From Pseudofabraea citricarpa (lineage: Eukaryota; Ascomycota; Leotiomycetes; Helotiales; Dermateaceae): DNA of 64,000 nucleotides. A model generated the notes under the pieces. The model ran no database searches and was not told the DNA's origin. It was given only the letters and a program-made list of their open reading frames with translations. The position numbers and the translations under genes were made by a program. How positions within the stretch are numbered: position 1 is the first letter of the stretch; every line of letters starts with the position of its first letter. Of the stretch, positions 32,865 to 45,500 are shown piece by piece. Location of the stretch: contig JAPWGK010000008.1 in assembly GCA_029641185.1 (NCBI GenBank), forward strand, positions 62,001 through 126,000. Direction: 5' to 3'.

Positions 32865-33538
32865 AGATCGTCTTCTACAGTTGACAAGTTCTTTTTTGAT
32901 ACGTTGATTTGCCTGCTTGGTGCTTATGATATATGCAGTTTCATGGGAATGAATAGAACTATTTAGTGTAGACACAAACGCAGGTCGTTTCTATAGTAGA
33001 GTGATCAGAAAAAAGATGACAGACATAATAAGTAAGATGATAGAAATGGGATAGGTGCGAAAGCAACAGGAAGCAGACCTGTGCCCTGCTGAACAAATGT
33101 GGTGGTGTTCAAGTGAGTATAACAGTTGAAGTTCCGGTGATATAACTCAAGGTGCAAAATCACATACTTCAGTACATACTCAGCTATTTGACATTTTGAA
33201 ATTGTAATGTTCACAACAGGCTTTTGGCTTTTGGCTTTTGGGATGAATAAATGAAGCCTTTTTCATTACTCACATGGAACTTGACGTGTTCAAAAACTAA
33301 TCGAGTTAAATAATACATATAGGTTCAAGTGCTCTTGATTAATCTTAAATTCATATACCAGCATTTGAATAAGCTTTGCTCTTTATCTGTCACTTGACAG
33401 ATAACTAAGGTACTCGGCCAACAAGATTAACCCCCTTATCACCTAAATCAGACTCGTGCCACCAACTCATTACCTACAACATCGACCGCACCTCCACACT
33501 CCGCACTACTCTACATTATCATCACCATTCCTACGACG
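32865..33538. other. Intergenic region
   Basis: No gene. CTTTTGG is repeated three times at about 33220-33240. Confidence 0.5.
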
Positions 33539-35220
33539 ATGGCTACTTTCACCGATACCGAGAAACTGAAGTACCGCTTGCGCTCTTTGGAGATATTGTC
33601 CAGCAACAACCCCTCATGCTTCTACTCGCACAGAGAGTGGCAAATGACCATGTTCCCGCCTGATCACCACGTCTACCCTTTTGCGTGTGAGCCCGATTTT
33701 AGCCATGCCTACGACGAGAAACTCCATCCCGCTATGATGAAGGTGCTTAAGGATCGCAGCCTCGTCGAAGGGCCGAATTCATTCAAGGAAATTCACTTAG
33801 TGCGCATGTGGTTCAGCACACGCGAAAACACCGAGCCCACCCTCCTCATCATCTTCCCACCATCAGCTTCGATTTCTGAGGAACTTGCCAAGGATATCGT
33901 GTTAGCGATTGTCGAAGCTGATACCACGTCTCTCCTGGCATCCCATAATCCGTAAGTGCATCCCCCGAGGACCTCGTCTCAAAGTCGGCGCCTTGATGTC
34001 TTTTATCTGCCCCCGCTGACACTATCCGTTGTGCTAGCCCCATCCACATTGAGGTTTGTAAGATTTATCCCCAAAGCCAAGACAGCGATATCATGAATAG
34101 AATTGAAACAGGGTTTGGGCTCGTCGGAGACCACCAAGACATGTACTTCCATGCCACTCCCCGTCCCGGATCTTCACTTGGTCTTCAAGGCAGGGAAAAC
34201 GGCTCGACTACACTCTGCGGCTATCTTCGACACGACACCGAAATTTTCGGATTAACAAGTGGCCAGTTTGGTCTTAGTTCTATAAGTGCTAACAGCCCTT
34301 ACAGACATGTCGAGGGAGAGCCGAAATACGTTGTTCTGTCGCCTTCGGATGCCGACCACGAAGCTAGCATTGGTCTTCTTAAGAGCAGCCTCACTTCGTG
34401 GGAACGTACGGCTAGAAAGGAACCCAAATGGCAGAGTCATGTTCAGTTGCTCCAAGGACATATACTCATGGCTCAAAGCCTTGAGCGTGTCCTGGGACAT
34501 GTGGTAGCCACTTCTGGTGCTGTTCGGGCAGTAGGTGAGCAATCGCGACTTGACTGGGCGCTTATTCTTTGCCAAAAGAGAAGCAACCGTGTTTACCAGA
34601 ATAAGGTTAGATGGTTTCTTTTATCCCTATTCTATTCACACTATACGTAGGTTGCTAAGCAGGTTTTTGTAATTTAGCACTGCGATTGGAGCATTTCTGG
34701 AATTCTCATTCCTTCATCACATCATCAACAGTACTTTGAGGATTCAGTGCGAAATTCAGAGTACTTAGAGAAAGAATATGGCATAGACCAACAATGGTTG
34801 CGCGATGCTTCGACCCACTTTGAGGGAGGGCCTTTCTTTGGTACGGCTAGCGATAAACCTCTTCAGCAAAGCACGTTATATGTAAAGCCACCAAGCGCAC
34901 GGTCGCCATTTCAGACATCTATATGCTCCGGCACCCGAAGTACTTTGAACGAGCAACCATTTGGCATCACACGCGACTGGGCCTTTCTCTCGCCCTTACG
35001 CAGCCATCTCGTTTCCAAGCACTGCGATCACGGAAGTTCGATTCTGGACGATGAGTATAACGTGGCGGCTTTGGTCTGGGGAGGATCGAGTTGTGATTAT
35101 CCTTCTGATCATATCCTTACTTTCGCTACCCCTATTTCTCAAGTGCTTCGGGACATCGAGCAGAAAATGGGTTGGGAGCCTGGTAGCTGTGTGTGGCTGG
35201 AGAAAGGAGACGTCGCTTAG
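33539..35220 (+). CDS. Unnamed protein with trypsin-like-fold features
   Basis: Exons are 33539-33951, 34038-34605 and 34678-35220, giving 507 aa. The N-terminal domain (1-138) is unknown and recurs in the truncated neighbour at 35630. The C-terminal half shows, in order, traits of chymotrypsin-fold proteases. LCGYLRHDTEIFGLTSGQ lies where the catalytic His strand (GG...ALTAAH) is expected. LDWALIL lies at the Asp position. KHCDHGSSILDDEYNVAALVWGG lies at the Ser loop (GDSGS), followed by TFATPISQVLRDIE, a usual closing strand-helix. The His position reads Gln and the Ser loop reads DHGSS, so activity is doubtful. No signal peptide is seen. The protease-fold assignment is inference from short motifs. 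Confidence 0.65.
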
Positions 35221-35629
35221 AGATACTCATGGATTTAAAAACAGCTACGCTGTAATAAGCAGTTGCATTCTTTCAAGCCTGTCAGAATCAATTTAAAATG
35301 TCGTTTGTTGTTGACTGTCATTTCCCCTTGAACATAAAGCGTCGTTGAAATGATAAAGAAATTATTTTACAAAATTAAATAGCTTTCAATAAGTAACGAG
35401 TTACTCTGCCCATGAATCGACGGCTTAGAGAGCAAGAAACCAGAGAGATCTCAATACAAAGAATGATACTGATATTCACCTTACTCATGATCCGGCGCTG
35501 ACTAGGTAGATATTCTAACCATTTCCCATCCTACATCTCCACACTCCCTCCGATCCACATCACCCTATCCCACGTATCCAGGGCGTCTCGAACTTCATTA
35601 AACACATACAGAACACCTCCATTGCAACA
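35221..35629. other. Intergenic region
   Basis: No gene seen; spacer between the two related genes. Confidence 0.6.
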
Positions 35630-36150
35630 ATGGCAGCTATATTCAGCGAAGAAGAAAAGAAGCGCTACATCGGGGTAAACGTGGACCTACTTTCGAGCAA
35701 CAACCCAGGATGCCTATACCCACTCAAGACAGACGACGAAGCAGAGGTGAGCTCTAAGCACGTCATGGTATTCAAGCCCGCGCGCGAGTTCATGCGGGCA
35801 TACGAGGACGTCCTGCGACCTGCAATCGTGGAGGTGTTGAAAGCTCGCAATCTGACCGAGTACCCGAACAGCTTCCTGCAGATCCACGTCATGGACTATG
35901 GTTTCTCGCCCCTGAGCACCAAACCCACTACCGTCGTCATCTTCCCGCGCGGCCTTGTGTCCGCTGAACTTGCTCGGGATATCATCGCTGATATCGTCAA
36001 GTCGGTCTTCTCTTATACTATCCCGAAGCATAGCCCGTATGTACGCCCCCCCCTTTTTGCTTTTTGTTTACTTCGCTAATGTTTTGTTCTAGACCGGTCT
36101 TTATTGACATCTGTGAAGGGAAGAAAACAGGAAAAAAAAAAACCTGCTGA
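35630..36150 (+). CDS. Truncated tandem paralogue of the preceding gene
   Basis: Exons are 35630-36036 and 36093-36150, giving 154 aa. The first 138 residues follow the N-terminal domain of the 33539 gene closely in pattern: LSSNNPGCLYP, FMRAYEDVLRPA, YPNSFLQIH and TTVVIFP. The intron lies at the same place (after HSP, compared with HNP). The second exon keeps PVFIDIC, then runs through a poly-A tract coding Lys and stops at 36148. The protease-like half is missing. The following bases (CTGAATAGAATTG) still resemble the parent (CATGAATAGAATTG), so the copy decayed after duplication. It may still make a one-domain protein. Confidence 0.55.
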
Positions 36151-37451
36151 ATCTGAATAGAATTGCATGTCTGATATTCTTGCTACTGGCAAACGTGTTT
36201 GATTGTGATATCCTGGAATAAGAAACAGGACATAGGTTTGGATTTTGGTGGTACTGTTCTGGATGGCGGGAGAAGAGTAGTTACTCGCCTATCTATGTAG
36301 GCTTTAGCGACCAACTTTGGAGAGTTTCCTCTCTACTCTTCTGGTTGATTGGTTAGGGCTAATAGCTATTCTACTACGGAGATAGATTATGATTATGATA
36401 GCTTAGAGACAAGTAGTAGAATACAAGCACACGCTGGATTGTATAGAGTATTCTTTCGAATATGTGACCTTCTGCGCCTGTCGCTTAACTTCGCATTAGT
36501 TACCAGGAGGTTCAAAGCCAATTACAAGTATCTGTGCTGGCCTAAATGATCGGCAGAGAGATAATCTTATACTTCTTATCAGATCGATGACATTTAGCAA
36601 CGGTCTCCATAGATTGGCTTCCGTGATATTTCGATTCGGGCAATGCCATGGACAGAAGTTCCTTGGCGTCGCGTAATTTGGATTTTACCACAGCATGGCA
36701 TCTTTTGCCTCGTGACAGAATTACTTGAGAGGAGAATTGAAAGAATTGAGGAGTATTGGCCTCTGATAAGATGTAATCAAGTGCCTGTGAAATTGCTGGT
36801 CACAAAACTTATGCTATCACGAGTATGATAGATCCTTAGAATTAGTTAGGCCCAATCTGCTGAAGCTTGCACATTTTTTTCTACGCTTTTCTTCTTTTCA
36901 GTCTCTTTTCACGTCGGATTGCGTGGACTTTGACATGCCCCTCTTAAGAATGAATGCCTCATCATCTGCAAATACTTCCTCGGCCTCATTTAATTCATCT
37001 GGGGCAGAAATCACAGAGGTATATTTTCAAAATGAGAGTACTCAAGGGTAGACTTAGATTTCATTCAAAGCATTTAATTCTGGGCCGCTGAATATCCAAG
37101 TATCTAGATATATTGCCATATCTATGGATGTGGTGACCGTGAAGGTCATGCATTCAACCATTACCCGACTTTCCAATTGGCGAGCTCTACCTGGCCAGAA
37201 ACGAAGCTCGGCCGGCGGGCAAAAGAATCCCCCCCGGCCGAAGTGCAGATCCCGGCCGATAAGGAAGCTTGAATGGCTCGAGGTCCACCTAACATCTCCC
37301 ACCTGAAGATAACAAACGACAGCACCACTCACCTTACCAGTACTTCGCACTACCGAGCCCATACTTCCCTGCAACCCTCCATCACGATGTCTCCCTCCTC
37401 CTCGTCTCCTGTACCTCCTCTTCCCTTACACCTTACACTCCAACCATCGCA
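36151..37451. other. Intergenic region
   Basis: No gene supported. Frames at 36349-36549 and 36643-36828 are short and unrecognised. The last 150 bases are CT-rich promoter of the isochorismatase-like gene. Confidence 0.5.
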
Positions 37452-38744
37452 ATGTCCATCCCTGCGCCTCTAACCTTCGGCCCCTCTGGTAGGGAGTGGC
37501 ATTATACCCACAGCAGCAGCAACAGCAGCAGCAGCGGTGGTACATTCGACCTCAGGTCCAGCTCCAGCTCCGATCCAGCGACGAAACCCTTCACCTTCAG
37601 CACGACGGTTCCGAGCGGTGTTGCAGTCCCTCGAACGCTCGGCGAAGGACAGGTCGACGTCGCGATTGATCCCAGCAAGACAGCCTTTGTAATCATCGAC
37701 ATGCAGAATTTCTTCCTCGACGAGAAGTGTCGTCAGCACCCGATGGGGCTCGCTGCTGTGGAGCCGACGATCAGGTGTATCAAGAAGTGTAGGGAGGTGG
37801 GAGTACAGGTATTTGTTTTCCCTTTTGCCGTTTCTTCTTTTCTACGACGTCGAGGGACGAAGGGATGGATGGGTAGCACATGGGAAACACACGAGGACGT
37901 TGGCTTTCAAAAAGGGTTTCGACAAGCTTTGGCAGATCTGGGGAATGTGACAACCCAATCGAGAACCAGGACAGGACCGGGAATGATGACAGCCTAGATA
38001 CCATAAGAAAGACGAACGGAGAGAGCTAACATGCTATGCAAACTAGGTCATCTGGCTCAACTGGGGCCTGACCTCGTCCGATCTCCTCAGTCTCCCCGCC
38101 AGCGTCCAGCGCGGCTTCATGAAGCACCACGGCAACGACAACTCCTCCCTTAGCGGCAGCGGGTTAGGAGTTGATCTGGGCAGAGATCAAGGCCGAACAC
38201 TCTGCGCCGGGTCATGGAACGCCGCCATCTACCCGGCGCTCCAAGCACAGGTCGACTCGTCGAACGACATACAGTGCGCGAAGAACCGGATGAGTGGGCT
38301 CTGGAGCGCCGAGCAGCCGCTGCACCAGACGCTGGTCGAGAGGAAGATCACGACGCTGCTGTTCGCGGGCGTCAATACGGACCAGTGCGTCCTGGGCACG
38401 CTGGTGGATGCGTACAACGGCGGCTGGGACTGTGTCATGGTTGCGGATGCGTGTGGCACGACGACGGCGGGCGCGAGGGAGGTGACGTTTGTGAATGCTG
38501 CGGTGAGCTTATGTTTTTCTTCTCCATTCTCCATTCTTTTGCTCTTCCTCTTCATTCTCGCGTTTTGGGTCCTCGTCAGGTGTGAGTGTGAGTGTGAGTT
38601 CAGGTCGTCATGGATCCCATTCCTCCCCTCCACTGACGACGGCGACGACGACGAAGCTTCGTGGCTTATCGGGAACATCATCCACAGGCTTACTACGGCT
38701 TCGTCACGGACAGTCAGCACTTCTGCGCGGGACGGGTGGAATGA
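37452..38744 (+). CDS. Isochorismatase-like cysteine hydrolase
   Basis: Exons are 37452-37808, 38047-38502 and 38688-38744, giving 289 aa. The Ser-rich N-terminus (residues 20-45) is followed by the isochorismatase-like fold. AFVIIDMQNFF carries the catalytic Asp83. The Lys-containing segment FMKHHGND follows. GVNTDQCVLGTLVDAY carries the nucleophile Cys233. The last exon gives AYYGFVTDSQHF, the usual closing helix. Members hydrolyse isochorismate, nicotinamide, N-carbamoyl compounds or related amides; the substrate is not evident. Introns of 238 and 185 bases are long for this window, and unspliced readings run into foreign frames. No targeting signal is seen. Confidence 0.88.
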
Positions 38745-39292
38745 TGGTGGAAATCTTCTTTCTCGAGTATGTACAATTCCTGCTTCTATGTGCTGTTGCT
38801 CCATCCAAAATATACCGATGCCGCCATGTGCTTTCCTTCCCTCGGCTTGCATCTGCGCTGCTCTGCCCTCTATGAGTTTTCGTGGTCTCATCCTTTTCCA
38901 TGTGAGATGATGACAAAAAGGAAAAAGACAATGCCATGTATGTAAAAACCCCGTCCAATCCAATCCGAGCCGATCCAACCAAACCAAATCCGCCTTTTCC
39001 ACCAGAGCTGTAGCCTTGGTCTGCAGCCGTCGTCGTAGCCTCAGCTGTAAGTGCGACCAACCACCCCAAAAACCAAGAACCAAAAAAAAAAAAAACTCCG
39101 ACCCCAATGCATGCATACAGACACCCTCATTCGATGTCCGATGCGATAGTGCCCAGTCAGCCTTCGACCGTTGCCTGGTACCCCCCAAAAAATACAAGAT
39201 CCAAACTCCCGCAGCTGGAACCCAAATGATGACGCCGTGTTCCCAATTTTAGATATTTCTCTTTCTTCTCCTCGTGATGGGTGGTGGTTTCT
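38745..39292. other. Intergenic region
   Basis: No gene. An antisense frame (38229-39197) overlaps the hydrolase and has no domain. Confidence 0.5.
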
Positions 39293-39542
39293 TCAGCCGC
39301 CACGGACGTTGACGAAGCCGCTGGGTACGGTTATACATGCACCGTAGTTGCAGCACGCCTCGGCTGGCAATTCGCCGCGGAGGACGAGATCTCGGACTGC
39401 CTGTTGCGTGTGTTAGAATCAGGGCTTGGGAGTCTTTGCAGATTTCTGAGGGTGGACTTACGTCATTGCATGGGACTGGAGTTGCCGCGATGAGGGAGAA
39501 GGTCGAGAAGAGGATGGCGATTGTGGGGAGTGAGAAACGCAT
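39293..39542 (-). CDS. Small secreted cysteine-rich protein (62 aa)
   Basis: Exons are 39542-39462 (27 codons) and 39400-39293 (35 codons and stop). The intron is 61 bases with GTAAGT donor and CAACAG acceptor. A clear signal peptide (MRFSLPTIAILFSTFSLIAA) precedes a mature chain of about 42 residues with four Cys: PVPC, ACC and GAC, in the pattern C-x18-CC-x4-C. It is too small to be found as an unspliced frame. Such tiny Cys-containing secreted proteins are common among effector-like or cell-surface proteins of plant-associated fungi. A function cannot be named. The stop lies in GGC TGA at 39295. Confidence 0.7.
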
Positions 39543-39567
39543 CTTGAAGGAGGTTGTATGTGAGGGT

Positions 39568-39602
39568 GATTGATTGATTGATTGAGTGAGTGAGTGAGTA
39601 AG
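39568..39602 (+). repeat. (TGAT)n/(GAGT)n microsatellite
   Basis: Compound tetranucleotide run 26 bases upstream of the small secreted protein gene, in its 5' region. Confidence 0.9.
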
Positions 39603-42499
39603 TGAGGGGTGTATATTGCGAGTACAGCGAGGGACGAAGGAGTCTGAACGAGTGAGTGAGTGGGATGGTTGAGTGGTTGAGGAGCAGAGACGAAGGTCGA
39701 GCGGGAATCGAGTCGGTGTTTTGAAGTCGTAGCTAGCCTGATGGTGTGTGTTTTGAACTCTCTCGAACAGCAACAGCAATAACAGACAGGTTGAGTTGGG
39801 AACGTAAAGAACGGACGAGCGAGGAGCGATCAGACACTAGGCTGGTACAGAGCAAGGCAGAGTCGTAGTGAGCGTGAGCGAGCGTGAGTGAAGTTCCCAG
39901 AAAGAGCCGCGGGGGAATGTCGTGAGTACTTTATACTTTATGTCTTTTTTTTTGCCTTTGCCTTTTTGCCTTTTTGCCTTTTTTTGCTCTTCGGGTAAGA
40001 GTGATGGTCGGTATAGTGGATGGTGTGTGATAAGGATATGTACTTTACTGTGTTGTAGGCAAGAGGGTACTTACTGTACTATATATCCTCTACCTGAGTT
40101 GCACCCCCCTGCTCGCGAGTGCTTGTCTTGTTCCAAAGTGAGTACGGGCTGGGTGGGGTGAAGTGGTGAGTGGTGAGTGGTGAGTGGGCACTGGGCAGTG
40201 AGAATGGTGAATGGGCGCTCGGGGGCGATGGTGCGTCGTGGCCGTGGGAGTGGGAGTTGGGAGTTGGGAGTTGGGACTGGGACTGGGACTGGGACTGTGC
40301 TGCGGCAGTACCGTCCCGGCTGAATCTTGTTGCGCTCGTTAGGCTTTGTCGTTTGGGGGGCTTGGAGCCTATACAGTACTATAGCACTGTTCCTTGCTGC
40401 CCCAAATAGATTGCGTGCCTCGCTAGCTGTAGCTGTACCCTAGCTGGCCTAGCCTGTGATTCCTTACGCCTTCCTCTTGTCTTCCTCTCGGCCGTGACCG
40501 CGAGACATTTGGATTTTCGAGGATGCCATCATTGATCTGACCTGTCTTGCGGGAATTGTTATTCTTACTGTCATGATGAGTGAGCCTTTCGCCGGATGAG
40601 CATAGGCAGACACTTTTTCTCTCTTTTTTTCTTCTCGTATTGTATGTTCCCGAGGCTGCTTCTGGATGGCTGGTGGCTGGTTCGGGAAGCACTTAGTAAG
40701 TCGTGATTGATTACTGTGCTCGTACTGGCGAACCTTACGACCTCATCACGAGAGGAGAGAGAGTTCTTCACGACTTCGTAGCCGATAGAGGAAACAAAAG
40801 CTACTGTACAATACTCGGCATTTCTACGCTTGCACTCCAACAGTTGCAGGTCGGCATTTGCAAAGTCACAATAGACTGTACTGCTCTACTCTCCACGCGT
40901 CCACGGCTAATCGACTCGATGATGCAGTAGCAGTACTGTAGCAATGCAGACGTGCAGCAGTACTGCAGCAAGTAGCAACAGAACGGCACGCACGCTACGG
41001 TATGTTGTAAGCGGGTAAAGAGACCAGCAGTTGTATCGTACCGTAGAGTAGCCCCAAGAGAATCAAATACTCTGCTGCTTGTGCCTTGGAAGCATCCCTA
41101 TCAGAGACACGCGCTGTCAGAAGTGAGGGGGGCAGATCGATCGGCTTCATCGCGTTCGCCCACTGCCAACTCTCCCGGTTTGATGTTCATCGCCATGATG
41201 TGATGGAGGTTGGCGATGGGCTGCTCTGTTCATCTGATTGACCTCTTGTTCTGTTTCACCAGAACCGAACCGGGCGCTTCTTCTTTTTGACTTTTTCGCT
41301 GCCGGCGTTTGATGTGCAGTGCAGGTCCTCGCTCTCGTCCCCCCCCTCCCCCCTGGGCGTGATGAGCAGCTCTTGCTTGCAGTACCGAGCAGAGACGACA
41401 GCCGTGAGCCTCTTGTTCGTCTGATTAACTCACTTGCCGTTTCAGCTTCTCCTTCTCTTTTTGCCTGATCTCTTTCTTTTGCCTTTTCCGACCCCCCTTC
41501 TTCTCTTTTTGCTATACGCTGCGCTACTACCGTACCGTTCGGATCCTTTGCCTTCCTTTGCGAAGTCTCTTTCGTTTCGTTTTGATCCTCGCTATCCCGT
41601 CGCTGGCTGGTGCTCCAGCCTTGGCTGAGGTCATGTGAAAGGATCGCATCATGTGATGCATGGCTGGCTGAGGTTATTCGGTGCTGCGGCTCCCGTAAGC
41701 CGAGGGGCATGTCTGCCTTTCCTCGTATTCTTCCTCTGTCCTCCTCAACATGCTACAGGACCTGTGGTCATGACATGCTCAAACGGTTCATCTGCCTTGA
41801 TCGCCTCCTTCCTTGCAATATATCGCAAATACTCCAAAGTTGGAGGACTGAAGGGAGAGGCTCGTTTATTGATGCTGTTTGAGGTCCATGCAAGGGCTGA
41901 GACTGCCCTTTGGTCAGGTACTTACTTCTCTCTGACTATTGCTTCACATACATGATTCTTTTTGGTAATGTGAAATTGGTTTTTCTTTCTCCTTAGAACG
42001 AGTGTTTCTCTGCTGTCCTTGTTAAAGTACAAAAACTACTTGTCCTGGGTATGATGGTGAGCAGTAATGCTGTGATGTGCTTGTAAGTCAAAAGTTGTAG
42101 CTTGAGCCACTTCGCATTTAGACTGTCAACCACATCTAGCAACCACTGAATTTATGAGATAAGACACCTGCTATTCCTCCATAATACTGATCAGCAAGAG
42201 GGCGGCTGTTCAACAATAGATCAGTCTGAAAACCATTGGCCTGGCTCATGCAGATTTACCTGTATTCAGCGTGTTTCTGGTCAATGAAGAGCCATCCCTA
42301 AGTACCTAGGTAGGTGACAAAACACTTCTCTTCTACTCATGACCTCCATTCAACATTTCATTGGCTGCAGAAATGGAAGTGCCGTTATCGGACTTGAGCA
42401 TCATCATTTGATCACGTGTGCTGCACATCAAGGATTTCCATCCCTCTCACCGCCTTCAATTTTATCATTTTGCCAGACGGACACTCCCCTCCAATTTCT

Positions 42500-42506
42500 T
42501 GAGTCA
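42500..42506 (+). promoter_or_regulatory. TGAGTCA, Gcn4/CPC1-type site upstream of LYS2
   Basis: A perfect palindromic TGAGTCA lies 55-61 bases before the LYS2 ATG. Cross-pathway control of amino acid synthesis through this site is established in fungi; its use here is inferred. Confidence 0.55.
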
Positions 42507-42560
42507 CCTTCCTTTGTACCCCGCGGTTGCTCAACTTCCACAAATTCTCAATTTCGCAGT

Positions 42561-45500
42561 ATGACACAATTACCAGATCCCACGATCGATCTCGACTGGT
42601 CGGGCTACGATGGTTCGATCCAATGGCATTTCAGCGAGAACGCAAAGAAGTATCCGGACCGAACATGCGTTATCGAGACCAAATCCTCAGAAGGCCCCGA
42701 GAGAAGTTTTACCTATAAGCAGATCTACGAAGCTTCAAATGTCTTAGCACACTACCTCACCGATGCAGGAATCACCAATGGCGATGTCGTTATGATCTGG
42801 GCTCATCGCTCAGTCGATTTGGTCGTGAGCATCATGGGCACACTGGTATGTAATTCACAGCATACATTTAATTTATGTGCCCCAGACGATCACTTGCTAA
42901 ATATTCCTTCTATTAGGCTTCTGGTGCTACATTTAGTGTCCTTGACCCAGCATATCCACCAGCGAGACAAACGATTTACCTCGAGGTCGCCCAGCCCCAA
43001 GCTTTGGTCAATATTGGAAGAGCAACCGATGAGTCAGGGCAATTGGCCACGACGGTGCGAAAGTATATTGACGAGGAACTCAAATTGAAGGCGGAGGTGC
43101 CATCACTACGCCTTGGCGACAATGGTGTCCTATCTGGAAACGAAACTGGCAAAGAGGATCTATTTGCTCAGGTTAGAACAAAAGCCTCTTCGCCGCCCGA
43201 TGTCCAGGTTGGCCCAGATAGTAACCCCACGCTCTCTTTTACTTCCGGCAGTGAGGGAAGGCCCAAGGGAGTGCTAGGTCGCCACTACAGTCTCACTAAA
43301 TACTTCAGCTGGATGGCCGAGAGATTTGAACTCAGTTCGGCGAGTCGATTCACACTGTTATCAGGCATTGCACATGATCCTGTGCAGAGGGATATTTTCA
43401 CACCTCTCTTCCTCGGCGCGCAATTGCTGGTTCCTTCAAAGGAGGATATTCAGCATGAGAAGCTTGCAGAATGGATGCGTGAGCACAAGCCAACCGTCAC
43501 ACATCTCACACCTGCCATGGGTCAGATTCTTGTTGGTGGTGCAGTAGCCGAATTTCCGTCTCTCGACAGAGCGTTCTTCGTTGGCGATATTTTGACCACA
43601 CGAGACTGTCGGAGCCTGCAGCGCCTCGCCATTAACGCAAACATCATCAATATGTACGGTACAACAGAGACCCAGAGAAGTGTTAGTTACTTCGAAATAC
43701 CGAGTCGGGCGAGAAATCCCAATTTTCTAGAAACCCTGAAGGATAATGTGCCAGCTGGACAGGGAATGAAGAATGTACAGCTCCTGGTTGTGAGTCGGAA
43801 CGACCGAACACAGATGTGCAAGGTCGGGGAAGTAGGAGAAATCTACGTTCGCGCTGCTGGTCTTGCTGAAGGCTACAAGGGAGACCAGGCAAAGAATGAC
43901 GAGAAATTTGTACCGAATTGGTTTGTAGACAATCAGACATGGGTTGAAGCCGACAAGAAAAATGCCGGAACCGAATCCTGGAGAAAATACTACAAGGGAC
44001 CGCGAGACAGGCTTTATCGAACAGGAGATCTTGGTAAATACTGGGAGTCTGGTGATGTCGAATGCACAGGACGTGCAGACGATCAAGTCAAGATCCGCGG
44101 TTTCAGAATCGAATTGAATGAAATCGACACTAACCTAGGTCAGCATGCTTTGATCAGAGACTGCAAGACACTTGTTCGTCGAGATAAAGACGAGGAACCA
44201 AAACTCGTCAGCTACATTGTGCCAGAGCTGAATCAATGGCCCGAGTGGCTCAAGACTCATAATCTGGAGGAAGTTGAGGATGAAGGAATTGATATTGGCC
44301 CTACCAAATACTATCCCAAGAGGTTCAGACGCATACAGACAGAGGTACGGGATCATCTTAAGAGTCGTTTGCCTACTTATGCAGTTCCAACCATCTTCAT
44401 TGTCCTGAACAAGTTGCCACTTAATCCAAATGGAAAGGTTGACAAGCCAAGTCTTCCGTTTCCGGATATCGCTGAACAGACAGAAGAAGCATCAGAAGAG
44501 GATCTGAAGAGGTGGCAGTCCTTGACTGAAACGGAGCGAATTGTTGCAACTAAATGGGCTGACCTCCTTCGCGGCCTCAACCCAAAGACTGTCACGCCTG
44601 AGAACGATTTCTTCGATCTCGGTGGACACAGTATTTTAGCTCAACAGATGTTACTTCACGTACGTCGAGATACCGGAGCAAATGTTTCCATCAACACACT
44701 CTACGAGTATCCCAGTCTTGCTGGTTTCAGCGCTCAAGTTGACAAGCAAAAGAGCGGAGCCAACGGTGGTGTTACAGAGACAGAGGACAAGAATCCCGCG
44801 TACGCACAATCTTTGGATGAACTGCTTTCAAAGTTGCCATCCACATACCAAACCGCAGATCCAGCTGTACTCCGCTCATCAACCAAACCAACCATTTTCC
44901 TTACTGGTGCAACTGGCTTCTTGGGCGCTTATATCATCAAAGACGTCCTAGACCGAACTAGTAACAGTGTCAGACTGATTGCTCATGTGCGAGGTGTCAA
45001 GGATCCAAAAGCTGCATTTGACCGACTGAAGCAATCTCTACAGGGGTATGGCTTATGGCTCGAAGAGTGGTCCTCGCGATTGAGCTGCGTTGTTGGTGAT
45101 CTATCAAAGCCACAGCTAGGCATTGACCAGGCTACATGGCAAAATCTGGCACAGGAAGTCGATGCAGTGATTCACAACGGAGCGACAGTGCATTGGGTGA
45201 AGAGATACCAGGAGATGATGGCTTCAAATGTCAACTCTACACTCGACGCTATGAAGCTTTGCAACGAAGGAAAACCCAAACTCTTTACATTTGTCAGTTC
45301 AACAAGTGTGCTCGACACTGATCACTACGTAGAACTTTCAGATAAAAATATCAGCACCGGGAGAAGTGCGCTCTCTGAAGATGATGATATGCAGGGTAGC
45401 CGAAGTGGTCTTGGCACTGGTTATGGCCAGACAAAATGGGTATCTGAACAGCTTGTCCGCGCCGCTGGAGACAGAGGTCTTCGAGGCTCTGTGATTCGGC

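Larger units (their letters stand above)
39543..42560. other. Long intergenic region
   Basis: About 3 kb without a supportable gene. It has T-rich runs (39945-39985) and GAGTGGT and GGGACT repeats (40165-40300). Several open frames lack domains. The final part is the LYS2 promoter, with TGAGTCA at 42500. Confidence 0.5.

Noticed and set aside
38229..39197. 322-aa open frame antisense to the isochorismatase-like gene
   Set aside because: No recognisable domain, and it overlaps exons with catalytic residues on the other strand.
42339..42560. Upstream in-frame ATG for LYS2
   Set aside because: The family N-terminus starts at 42561, and the extension would remove the TGAGTCA site from the promoter.
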